Source of the DNA: a bacterium
GTDB taxonomy: Bacteria; Electryoneota; RPQS01
Length of the DNA: 6,227 nucleotides
Reading direction: 5' to 3'
Assembly: GCA_028711875.1 (NCBI GenBank)
Contig: JAQTRJ010000137.1
Coordinates: 1-6,227 of the forward strand
Below, in pieces: positions 1-6,227 of the stretch (position 1 is the first letter of the stretch; each line of letters starts with the position of its first letter). Both the position numbers and the translations under genes were made by a program. Under the pieces are notes generated by a model. It saw nothing but the letters and a program-made list of their open reading frames with translations. It was not told where the DNA came from and did not search any database.

Positions 1-2689
1 CGAGCGCACGGAGCGGTTCCTCGATCTTCTGCCGGTCGCCCACCACCACGATGACGAGCGCATCGGGGTGAAGATAGGTTTGCGCAAGATGCGTCGCCTC
101 GTCCACGGAGACGCCGTTCAGACGAGGAATATACTCCGACCACTCCGTGAGCGGCAGATTCTGTAAAAAGATCGTATTCAACTGCCCGGCCAGCGCGCCG
201 AAGGTCTCGAAATTCTGCGGAAAGCCCTTGACGAGATTGTTCTTGCTGTCGAGCAGCTCCGACTCGGTCAGCGGGCGCGAGCCGCGAATCTCGCGCAGCT
301 CGTTCAGGAACTCCGTGAGCGCTTTGTCGGTCACTTCGGTCTGCACATCGGCATAGGCGGCGAACGGCGCGACGCCGCGACGGCTGGCAAACGACGAGTA
401 GGCCCCGTAGGTATAGCCGTGCTGCTCGCGCAGATTGCGATAGAGCCGCGAGATGCTGCCGCCGCCCAGCGCGTTGTTTAATGCGTCAACGGGCACATAA
501 TCCGGATCAGAGCGTTTCATGCCGAGATTGCCGACCACGATGGAACTCTGCGGCGCGCCCGGCTTGTCCACAAGGTAGATTCGAGTTTTCGTCACCGGCG
601 CCGGATCGGGAATCTCGGGGATCACCGCCTGTCCCGGCTTCCAGGATGCGAACGCCTTGTCGAGTTTCGCCGTGGCTTCTGAAAGCGTAATATCGCCCAC
701 CACCACGAACGCCACATTGTTCAGTGCGCAATTCGCCTGGTGGAAATTCGCCACATCATCGCGGGTGATGGACGACACCGTGGCCTCATAGCCGGTTCCG
801 GTGGACGGCTGGCCGTAACGGTGATCCCGGCCGTAGAGCTTCCGTCCGAAGACTTGAAACGCGACGGTGCTGGCGCGGCGGGATTGTTGCTGGATCGTGC
901 CCAGCACGCTTTGTCTTTGTCGTTCGAGCTCTTCGGCGGGAAACGTCGGATGCGTGACCACGTCGCTCATCAGCTCCAGTCCGCCGTCGAGACTTGCGCG
1001 CAGCACGTTCAGCCCGACGTGCATGCCGTCCCACGAACTTCCGGTGGACAACTGCGCCCCGAGCGTTTTCACGTCCTCGGTGATCCGCAGCGCGTCGCGC
1101 GTGGTCGTGCCCTCGTCGAGCATGTTGGCCGTCAGGCTCGCGAGTCCCTCTTTGCCCGGCGGATCGAGCGCGTAACCGCCCTTCCACACCAGATTGATCT
1201 GAACCAGCGGCAGCGAGTGCTTTTCCACCAGAAACAGCCGCGCGCCGTTCGCGAGCGTCGCCTGCTGAATCTCGGGCGGCCAGAACGACGGCTCGGCCGC
1301 GGGTTGTGGCGTGTTCGCGCGGTCTACGGCCACGTCGGCGGCGGACAAATCGCCCTGCGGAACGAGGTGCAGAATCACGCGATTATCGAGATCGAGATAT
1401 TTTTTCGCGGCGCGGTTCACGTCGCCGGCCGTCGCCTTCGTATAGCGATCCAAGTCCCACTGGAAACTGCCGGGATTGCCTAAGAACGTATTGTATCCGT
1501 TCAGCCGGTCGGAAATGGCGTAAAAACCGCCCACCCGCTGCAGCGAACGCACGTAGTTGGCTTCAACGGTGGTCTGATGCGGCGTGAGTTCCGCCACCGT
1601 CACGCCCCGGTCGCGCACGTCGGCGAGCACGGCGTCCATCGCCTGTTCGACTTCATCGAGCGTGTGTCCTTCGCGCGCCGTGATCGCGATCAGCAGGACG
1701 CCGCAAATTTCGCGCGAGTCCACGTACACGTTGACGTCCTGCGCGATCTGCAAGTCGTACACGAGTTTTTTATAGAGCCGCGACGTCTTGCCCGAGGCCA
1801 GCACGTACGTGAGCAGATCGAGGTCGGCATCGCCGGGGGCGTACAGCGCGGGCGTGGGCCACATGCAGTAAAGCCGCGGCAGACTCACGTTGTCCTCGGC
1901 TGTGAGGCGGGTGACACCCTTGAGCTCCGGCAGCCACGCTTCCGTCCGGTCAATGGGAAGGCCGGGCGGAATGGTGCCGAAATATTTTTCGATCAGCGCC
2001 TTCGTCTGCTCGGGATTAATGTCGCCGGCCACGCACAGCGACGCATTGTTGGGAGCGTAGTACGTGCGGAAAAAATCCTGGACGTCTTCCAGACTCGCCG
2101 CCGACAGATCCTCCATGCTGCCGATGATGGTGTGAGCATAGGGATGCTGCGGCGGAAAGAGCGCGGGCAGATACAGCTCCTCCGCCTTCCCGTAGGGCGT
2201 GTTTTCCACGCGCTGGCGGCGCTCGTTCTTGACCACGTCGCGCTGAATATCAAGTTTTTCCTGCGTCATGGCCGGGGGCAGGAAGCCCATGCGATCCGAT
2301 TCCATCCACAGCATTGTCTCAAGATAGTTGCTGGGAAACACCGACATGTAGTTCGTGCGGTCTTCGTTGGTGGAGCCGTTGTCCCAGCCGCCGAAGGCGT
2401 CGCTCGAAAAATCTACGGGATGATGCTCCGATCCCTCGAACATCATGTGTTCGAACAAATGGGCAAAGCCGGTCTTGCCCGGCTTTTCATTCTTCGATCC
2501 GACATGATACCAAACGTTCACCGTGGCGACCGGCAGCGAGTGATCTTCGTAGAGGATCACGTCGAGGCCGTTGGGCAGCTCGTACTTCTCATACTTGATT
2601 TCCGGGAGCTGAACGGCCGCCGCCGGTCCGGTGGACAGCAGAACGGACAGGAAAATGAAGGAAAAAACGATGCAACGTGCGCGAATCAT
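1..2689 (-). CDS. Secreted two-domain M16 (insulinase/pitrilysin family) zinc metallopeptidase, C-terminus cut by window edge
   Basis: Hand translation from the ATG at 2689 stays open for 896 codons to the window edge, with no stop or frameshift. Residues 1-25 look like a signal peptide: Arg at 3 and 5, a hydrophobic core at about 7-18, and an AAA motif at 23-25 as the likely cleavage site. This suggests export to the periplasm or beyond. The first half holds the inverted zinc motif HLFEH at 77-81, with E80 as general base. Glu156 in VKNERR lies 75 residues after H81, which fits the third zinc ligand of family M16. The second half starts near 478. Its equivalent of HxxEH aligns to S518, A521 and N522, so it is a non-catalytic half, as is usual for the family. 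It keeps the GGGSISRLY...LREQHGYTYG region at 742-762. Family members degrade peptides or misfolded proteins; the substrate here is unknown. Probably only a few tens of residues are missing, judging from the family-like VIVVVGD near the end. Confidence 0.93.
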   Translation of the reverse strand, partial: MIRARCIVFSFIFLSVLLSTGPAAAVQLPEIKYEKYELPNGLDVILYEDHSLPVATVNVWYHVGSKNEKPGKTGFAHLFEHMMFEGSEHHPVDFSSDAFGGWDNGSTNEDRTNYMSVFPSNYLETMLWMESDRMGFLPPAMTQEKLDIQRDVVKNERRQRVENTPYGKAEELYLPALFPPQHPYAHTIIGSMEDLSAASLEDVQDFFRTYYAPNNASLCVAGDINPEQTKALIEKYFGTIPPGLPIDRTEAWLPELKGVTRLTAEDNVSLPRLYCMWPTPALYAPGDADLDLLTYVLASGKTSRLYKKLVYDLQIAQDVNVYVDSREICGVLLIAITAREGHTLDEVEQAMDAVLADVRDRGVTVAELTPHQTTVEANYVRSLQRVGGFYAISDRLNGYNTFLGNPGSFQWDLDRYTKATAGDVNRAAKKYLDLDNRVILHLVPQGDLSAADVAVDRANTPQPAAEPSFWPPEIQQATLANGARLFLVEKHSLPLVQINLVWKGGYALDPPGKEGLASLTANMLDEGTTTRDALRITEDVKTLGAQLSTGSSWDGMHVGLNVLRASLDGGLELMSDVVTHPTFPAEELERQRQSVLGTIQQQSRRASTVAFQVFGRKLYGRDHRYGQPSTGTGYEATVSSITRDDVANFHQANCALNNVAFVVVGDITLSEATAKLDKAFASWKPGQAVIPEIPDPAPVTKTRIYLVDKPGAPQSSIVVGNLGMKRSDPDYVPVDALNNALGGGSISRLYRNLREQHGYTYGAYSSFASRRGVAPFAAYADVQTEVTDKALTEFLNELREIRGSRPLTESELLDSKNNLVKGFPQNFETFGALAGQLNTIFLQNLPLTEWSEYIPRLNGVSVDEATHLAQTYLHPDALVIVVVGDRQKIEEPLRAL

Positions 2690-2694
2690 GGATG

Positions 2695-2699
2695 CCTCA
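2695..2699 (-). promoter_or_regulatory. Ribosome binding site of the M16 peptidase
   Basis: TGAGG on the minus strand ends five bases before the ATG at 2689. It supports that start, which is also the one that gives a complete signal peptide. Confidence 0.6.
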
Positions 2700-2776
2700 C
2701 AGAATGAAATGCACGGGGATTTCCAATAAGAGTGGAGTTGGCCGCGAAATGTTTCACAAAAGATCACGAGAATTGA

Positions 2777-2805
2777 CCCCCCCTATGGTCCGCCGCAAGC
2801 GGGGG
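2777..2805 (-). terminator. GC-rich hairpin after lpd, possible weak terminator
   Basis: The 127-base gap between lpd and the M16 gene holds a run of seven C (2777-2783) and a run of five G (2801-2805) that can pair over a 17-base loop. A competing inner stem, CCGC (2790-2793) with GCGG (2799-2802), has a five-base loop. The element starts 11 bases after the lpd stop codon. In the direction of transcription it is followed by TCAATTCT rather than a T run, so it is not a textbook intrinsic terminator. It could reduce read-through, stabilise the lpd mRNA end, or be incidental. I see no convincing sigma70-type promoter in the rest of the gap. Confidence 0.25.
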
Positions 2806-2816
2806 AATAACATTCG

Positions 2817-4217
2817 TTACGCGTGAATCGCGCGGTTGTCGGACGCCATCAGGCAGGCTTCGCGGAAGGCTTCGGTAAAGGTCGGATGGGCGTGGACGAT
2901 GCGGCCGATGTCTTCCGCGCTGGCGTGAAATTCGAGCGCGACCACGGCTTCCGCGATCATGTCCGCCACGCGCGCGCCGAACATGTGCACGCCGAGCAGT
3001 TCGTCGGTAGCGCGGTCCGCAAGCACCTTGACCACGCCTTCGCTTTCGTTCGCCGCGCGGGCGCGCCCCAGTGGCTTGTAGGAATAAACTCCCGTTTTAT
3101 AGGCGCGTCCGTCGCGCTTGAGTTCTTCTTCCGTGTAGCCCGCGCCTGCCACTTCCGGCCACGTATAGACCACCACCGGAATCGCCCGATAGTTGATGTG
3201 CGGCTTTTGGCCGGCGATGACCTCGGCGGCGAACATCCCCTCTTCCTCCGCCTTGTGCGCGAGCATCGCTCCGCCGATCACGTCGCCGATGGCAAACACG
3301 CCGGGTTGCCGCGTTTCCAGCCGCTCGTTCACTTCGAGAAAACCGCGTTCATTCAGCGCGACGCCGGCTTTTTCCGGCGCGAGGTTCTCCGTGAACGGAC
3401 GGCGTCCCACCGCCACCAGACACACATCGCCCGCGAATTTCACGCGTTCGCCCGCCTTGTTTTCGGCGACGACCTCGACCTCGCTGCCGTGCTCGGCCAC
3501 GCTCTGCACGCGATGACTCAAATAGAATGTCATGCCGATCTTTTGCAGCGAACGCTGAAGCTCCTTTCCCATCGTGCGATCCATCGTGGGAATGAGCGAA
3601 TCCATGAACTCGATCACGTCCACTTTCGTGCCCAGCCGCGCGTACACCGAACCGAGTTCGAGACCGATCGCTCCGCCGCCGATCACGATCATACGATCGG
3701 GGATTTTTTTCAGCGCCAGCGCATCGGTGGAAGTGATGATACGATCGCCGCCCTGCGTGATGAGCGGCAGCGACGCCGGCTTGGACCCGCTGGCGATGAT
3801 CGTGTGTGCCGCTTCGATCCGTTCCTGACCGCCGTCGGGACGGGTGATTGCGAGGATGCCCGCCTTGACGAACGATCCGATGCCTTCGAGCACGTCCACG
3901 CCGTTCTTGTTCATCAGAAAGCGAATGCCCGCCACCGTATCGGCAATCACTTTTTCTTTTCGGCGCTGCATCTGCGGCCAGTCTATATCGAGACCCTGCA
4001 CTCGGATGCCGTGTGCCGCATAGCGCATCTTCGCGTTGTAGTAGAGCTCGGAGGAATCGAGCAGCGCCTTCGAGGGAATGCAGCCCACGTTCAGGCACGT
4101 TCCGCCGAGCGATGGATATTTTTCGATCAGCGCGGTTTTCATTCCAAGCTGCGCGGAGCGGATGGCGGCCACGTATCCGCCCGGCCCGGAGCCGATCACA
4201 GCGACGTCGTATTTCAT
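2817..4217 (-). CDS. lpd: Dihydrolipoyl dehydrogenase (E3 of 2-oxo acid dehydrogenase complexes)
   Basis: This cytoplasmic FAD enzyme reoxidises the dihydrolipoyl arm of E2 and passes the electrons to NAD+. The 466 residues match the usual family length. In order: FAD-binding GSGPGG at 9-14; the redox disulfide motif GGTCLNVGCIPSK with C41 and C46; the NAD-binding GGGAIG at 180-185; GRRP at 271-274; the second FAD motif FAIGDV at 308-313; and the C-terminal dimerisation domain ending in HAHPTFTE with catalytic H444 and E449. All key residues are present, so the enzyme should be active. The family's conserved N-terminus begins at the ATG, which supports this start. It lies downstream of sucB in the same direction, separated by the 253-aa gene, so it probably serves the 2-oxoglutarate complex. 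It may also be shared with pyruvate dehydrogenase or other lipoyl systems, as E3 often is. Confidence 0.98.
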   Translation of the reverse strand: MKYDVAVIGSGPGGYVAAIRSAQLGMKTALIEKYPSLGGTCLNVGCIPSKALLDSSELYYNAKMRYAAHGIRVQGLDIDWPQMQRRKEKVIADTVAGIRFLMNKNGVDVLEGIGSFVKAGILAITRPDGGQERIEAAHTIIASGSKPASLPLITQGGDRIITSTDALALKKIPDRMIVIGGGAIGLELGSVYARLGTKVDVIEFMDSLIPTMDRTMGKELQRSLQKIGMTFYLSHRVQSVAEHGSEVEVVAENKAGERVKFAGDVCLVAVGRRPFTENLAPEKAGVALNERGFLEVNERLETRQPGVFAIGDVIGGAMLAHKAEEEGMFAAEVIAGQKPHINYRAIPVVVYTWPEVAGAGYTEEELKRDGRAYKTGVYSYKPLGRARAANESEGVVKVLADRATDELLGVHMFGARVADMIAEAVVALEFHASAEDIGRIVHAHPTFTEAFREACLMASDNRAIHA

Positions 4218-4228
4218 CGTGGCGTTGT

Positions 4229-4234
4229 TCCCTT
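4229..4234 (-). promoter_or_regulatory. Ribosome binding site of lpd
   Basis: AAGGGA on the minus strand lies 11 bases before the lpd ATG, a rather long spacing. It falls within the 29-base gap after the stop of the 253-aa gene, which leaves little room for a separate lpd promoter outside that gene's coding sequence. Confidence 0.45.
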
Positions 4235-4246
4235 GATGAAGTGATA

Positions 4247-5008
4247 CTATTTCTTTCTTAGGTCAAGAATCTCGCGAACAGCGTCCACTAATCCATAGTG
4301 CATTGCAGGTTTGATTGCTGGTGATAGGTGAGGATAATAAGAATAGTGCGGGTAATCCACAATTGGAATTCCAACTGACTCTGAGAAATACCAAGAAACT
4401 CCACGCCTAGTATTTCTTGGAGTGTCATTTTCAGAGGCAATTCTTGATCGATACACACCAAACGTACCGCCGCAGACAACGATGGTTGGCTTGTACAATC
4501 GTATTTGGTCGAGAATTAGGCTTTTGGTCTGCTCGATCTCTGGATATAATAGACTCATATTCGTATTTCCGCCCCCACCCGACTTCTTCATATTCACAAC
4601 GGCGATCTTTCGGAATTCCGCCGATCGCTCGTTAATTGAATTCTGTCCTATTCGGCGTTCTAATTCATTCCATGGTAGCGCATGAGTATCCGCCTCAGTA
4701 ATATCATGAACCCAACGAGCAACTACCTCCCATGACTTGTATCCTGATGTCTCAGTACGATATGCGCCCTTCCCCAACCATTCGGCAAGGTTCCATTTGT
4801 TTCGTTTCTTGTCATTTGGCTCCTTTAGGAGAAACAGCAACTTGGGAGAAGTTCGTTCATATGTTGGAAAATGAACAATTCCATCCTCTACAAAGTGCCC
4901 ATCACTTGCGAACGGAATCTGTCGGTCTCGCCATCGCGCAAATATCTCTTGCTCTTGTTTCCACATCTCCGAAGGCAATTCCCGAATTCGATAATCCTCA
5001 TGACTCAT
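4247..5008 (-). CDS. Unassigned 253-aa protein, possibly with a uracil-DNA glycosylase-like fold; likely acquired gene
   Basis: I do not recognise a named family. The protein looks soluble, with no signal peptide or membrane segment. A charged, Trp-containing N-terminus leads to a strand-like KLLFLLKEPND at 56-66. Then come a WNLAEWLGKGAY stretch (72-83), SWEVVARW (92-99), a strand with a Gly-rich turn, IAVVNMKKSGGGGNTN (135-150), another strand plus Gly, PTIVVCGGTFG (174-184), and a His/Tyr/Pro cluster at 219-228 (YPHYSYYPHL). Short motifs at the ends of successive strands, with a late Pro-His element, recall the uracil-DNA glycosylase-like superfamily. This is a weak inference from pattern alone. 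The only Cys is C179, so it lacks the iron-sulfur cysteines of family 4/5 glycosylases. Two sampled lines (4321-4380 and 4501-4560) are 40% and 38% GC, far below the flanking genes, which suggests horizontal transfer. It has its own strong ribosome binding site and ends 29 bases before lpd, so it is probably co-transcribed with sucB and lpd. That it is a real gene is well supported; its function is open. Confidence 0.85.
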   Translation of the reverse strand: MSHEDYRIRELPSEMWKQEQEIFARWRDRQIPFASDGHFVEDGIVHFPTYERTSPKLLFLLKEPNDKKRNKWNLAEWLGKGAYRTETSGYKSWEVVARWVHDITEADTHALPWNELERRIGQNSINERSAEFRKIAVVNMKKSGGGGNTNMSLLYPEIEQTKSLILDQIRLYKPTIVVCGGTFGVYRSRIASENDTPRNTRRGVSWYFSESVGIPIVDYPHYSYYPHLSPAIKPAMHYGLVDAVREILDLRKK

Positions 5009-5014
5009 TTGGTT

Positions 5015-5019
5015 TCCTT
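5015..5019 (-). promoter_or_regulatory. Strong ribosome binding site of the 253-aa gene
   Basis: AAGGA within a purine-rich AAAAAGGAAA stretch on the minus strand lies six bases before the ATG at 5008. It fixes the start and supports translation of this AT-rich gene independently of sucB. A TTTAAT just upstream resembles a -10 box (5 of 6 bases of TATAAT), but I see no matching -35 box, so I do not call a promoter. Confidence 0.65.
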
Positions 5020-5020
5020 T

Positions 5021-5040
5021 TTCCAGTATTAAAAATGGAA
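5021..5040. repeat. Short inverted repeat ahead of the 253-aa gene
   Basis: A perfect TTCCA (5021-5025) and TGGAA (5036-5040) flank a 10-base AT-rich spacer, directly upstream of the ribosome binding site in the gap after sucB. It could be a small operator or a weak RNA hairpin near the start site. Five-base arms are short enough to occur by chance. Confidence 0.2.
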
Positions 5041-5059
5041 TTCTATCTCTATCTACTGC

Positions 5060-6227
5060 TCACACCTTGAGCAGCAGCCGCATCGGGTCTTCGAGGAGCT
5101 GCTTCACGCGAACGAGAAAGCCCACCGACTCGCGGCCGTCCACGATGCGATGATCGTAGCTGAAAGCGAGATACATCATCGGGCGAATTTCGATCTGATC
5201 ACCCACGGCCACCGGACGGCGGACGATGTTGTGCATGCCGAGGATGCCGCTCTGCGGCGGATTTAAAATCGGCGTCGAGAGCAGCGAACCGAACACGCCA
5301 CCGTTGGAAATCGTGAACGTGCCGCCGGACATTTCGTCGAGCGTGAGTTGATTGTTCCGCGCGCGCGCCGCCAGCCGTTCGATCTCCTTTTCGATCTGAT
5401 CGAAGGACAACCGCTCCGCGCTGCGAATCACCGGAACGACCAGACCCTTCGGCGCGCTGACGGCAATGCCCATGTCCACGTAATCGTGATAGACGATCTC
5501 CTCGCCCTCGATGAACGAATTGATCGCGGGAAATTCTTCGAGCGCGACGCAGGCTGCCCGCACGAAAAACGACATCAGCCCGAGCGAAGCCGCGTGCAGT
5601 TCCTGAAATTGCTCCTTGTATTTTGTGCGTGCCGCGAGAATCGCGCTCAGGTCCGCCTCGTTGAACGTCGTCAGCATCGCCGTTTGATTCTTCACCGCCA
5701 CCAGTCGCTCCGAGAGCTTCAGGCGCAGCGAAGAAAGCTTGTGCCGCCGCTCGCTTCTCTCTCCGGAGGAAACGACCGGGACGATCGGCGTCTCAGTCGT
5801 CGGCGTCTTCTCGGCAGAGGGCGGCCGCGTGGACGCGGATGTTTCCAGCACGTCCGGTTTGGTGATGCGTCCACCGCGGCCGGTGGCGGCGATCTGTTCG
5901 GCGGTAATACCGCGCTCGGCCATGAGTTTCTGCGCCGCGGGTGAAGCAATCCGCTTCTCGACGAGCGCTGCGGGCGTGCTCTGGGACGCGGCCGGTTTCT
6001 CCTTCGATTCCGATGCTTCGGCAACGCTCGCGGGCGGAGCCGCCTCGGTGTCAATCGTACAGGCGACGTCTCCCACTTTCACCGTCGCGCCCTGCTTTAT
6101 GCGGATTTCGAGTCGTCCCGCAATGAACGATGACACGGTGAGCGTCGCCTTCTCCGACTCGATTTCGAACAGCTCCTCGTCCTTGCGAACGTAATCGCCT
6201 TCGGTTTTCAACCATGCGGACAGCGTG
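5060..6227 (-). CDS. sucB: Dihydrolipoyllysine-residue succinyltransferase (E2 of 2-oxoglutarate dehydrogenase), N-terminus cut by window edge
   Basis: This is the E2 core of the 2-oxoglutarate dehydrogenase complex, which transfers succinyl from its lipoyl arm to CoA in the TCA cycle. The frame is open to the right edge and reads [13 protein letters not shown], the interior of a lipoyl domain, so the true start lies outside. The TTG at 6211 is an internal Leu. Of 388 residues seen, about 15-20 are missing. Numbering from that Leu: the lipoylated Lys is K21 in EIESEKATL (codon 6149-6151). An Ala/Pro/Ser/Glu-rich linker spans about 54-86, and a peripheral subunit-binding domain about 87-122 ([16 protein letters not shown], then GRGGRI). 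A second linker reaches about 153, followed by the catalytic domain to 383 with DHRIVDG, giving H354 and D358. The [19 protein letters not shown] and [13 protein letters not shown] stretches are typical of succinyltransferases rather than pyruvate-type E2. The end, MRLLLKV, matches the usual family terminus. The E1 gene probably lies upstream, off the right edge. Confidence 0.95.
   Translation of the reverse strand, partial: TLSAWLKTEGDYVRKDEELFEIESEKATLTVSSFIAGRLEIRIKQGATVKVGDVACTIDTEAAPPASVAEASESKEKPAASQSTPAALVEKRIASPAAQKLMAERGITAEQIAATGRGGRITKPDVLETSASTRPPSAEKTPTTETPIVPVVSSGERSERRHKLSSLRLKLSERLVAVKNQTAMLTTFNEADLSAILAARTKYKEQFQELHAASLGLMSFFVRAACVALEEFPAINSFIEGEEIVYHDYVDMGIAVSAPKGLVVPVIRSAERLSFDQIEKEIERLAARARNNQLTLDEMSGGTFTISNGGVFGSLLSTPILNPPQSGILGMHNIVRRPVAVGDQIEIRPMMYLAFSYDHRIVDGRESVGFLVRVKQLLEDPMRLLLKV

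Noticed and set aside
1213..1265. Possible second M16 gene starting in the middle of the peptidase frame
   Set aside because: The frame is continuous across the junction and the second half lacks the zinc motif, which is the normal architecture of single-chain two-domain M16 peptidases, not two fused or broken genes.
740..1483. 247-codon open frame on the plus strand opposite the second half of the M16 gene
   Set aside because: It is Arg-rich, with no ribosome binding site or domain that I can see, and lies inside a continuous M16 coding frame on the other strand.
1577..2707. 376-codon open frame on the plus strand opposite the M16 gene
   Set aside because: It is antisense to an uninterrupted M16 reading frame with a conserved zinc site, and its translation has no recognisable motif. 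It is a GC-driven shadow.
2823..4244. 473-codon open frame on the plus strand opposite lpd
   Set aside because: It lies wholly antisense to a textbook lpd with all catalytic motifs. Its translation is rich in Arg and His with no recognisable domain, as expected of an open antisense frame in GC-rich coding DNA.
4231..5070. CCTTGA at both 4231-4236 and 5065-5070, flanking the AT-rich block like a target site duplication
   Set aside because: Six bases are easily shared by chance. Collapsing the copies would extend the E2 protein past its family-typical RLLLKV end to ...KGTTPR, with its TGA overlapping the lpd ATG. The overlap is neat, but the present E2 terminus looks native, so this is probably coincidence.
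6209..6211. TTG as the start codon of the E2 gene
   Set aside because: The reading frame continues upstream as TLSAWL, conserved lipoyl-domain sequence, so this TTG is an internal Leu and the real start lies beyond the window.

Overview
The window carries four genes, all on the minus strand, so transcription runs from right to left. Three are readily recognised: the E2 subunit of 2-oxoglutarate dehydrogenase (sucB/odhB, missing its first residues at the right edge), dihydrolipoyl dehydrogenase (lpd, complete) and a secreted two-domain M16 metallopeptidase (missing its last residues at the left edge). The fourth, between sucB and lpd, is a complete 253-residue gene that I cannot assign to a named family.

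The organism looks like a GC-rich, respiring bacterium with a Gram-negative type envelope. The evidence is the high GC content of the three recognised genes (about 68% in one 60-base line counted by hand inside lpd), the TCA-cycle E2/E3 genes, and a signal-peptide-bearing M16 peptidase of about 900 residues of the kind common in the periplasm of such bacteria. Nothing here fixes the phylum. I see no rRNA, tRNA, CRISPR array, transposase or integrase.

Layout from right to left, in the direction of transcription: sucB (6227 to 5060); a 51-base gap with a small inverted repeat and a strong ribosome binding site; the unassigned 253-aa gene (5008 to 4247), clearly AT-rich (38-40% GC in two sampled lines); a 29-base gap holding the lpd ribosome binding site; lpd (4217 to 2817); a 127-base gap with a GC-rich hairpin; and the M16 peptidase (2689 to 1).

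Functionally, sucB and lpd make two of the three parts of the 2-oxoglutarate dehydrogenase complex: E2 moves the succinyl group from its lipoyl arm to CoA, and E3 reoxidises the lipoyl arm with NAD+. The E1 gene (sucA/odhA) would be expected beyond the right edge. The 253-aa gene splits this pair, is in the same orientation, and looks acquired. It is the most interesting element in the window. The M16 peptidase has no evident link to the dehydrogenase and may be a separate transcription unit.
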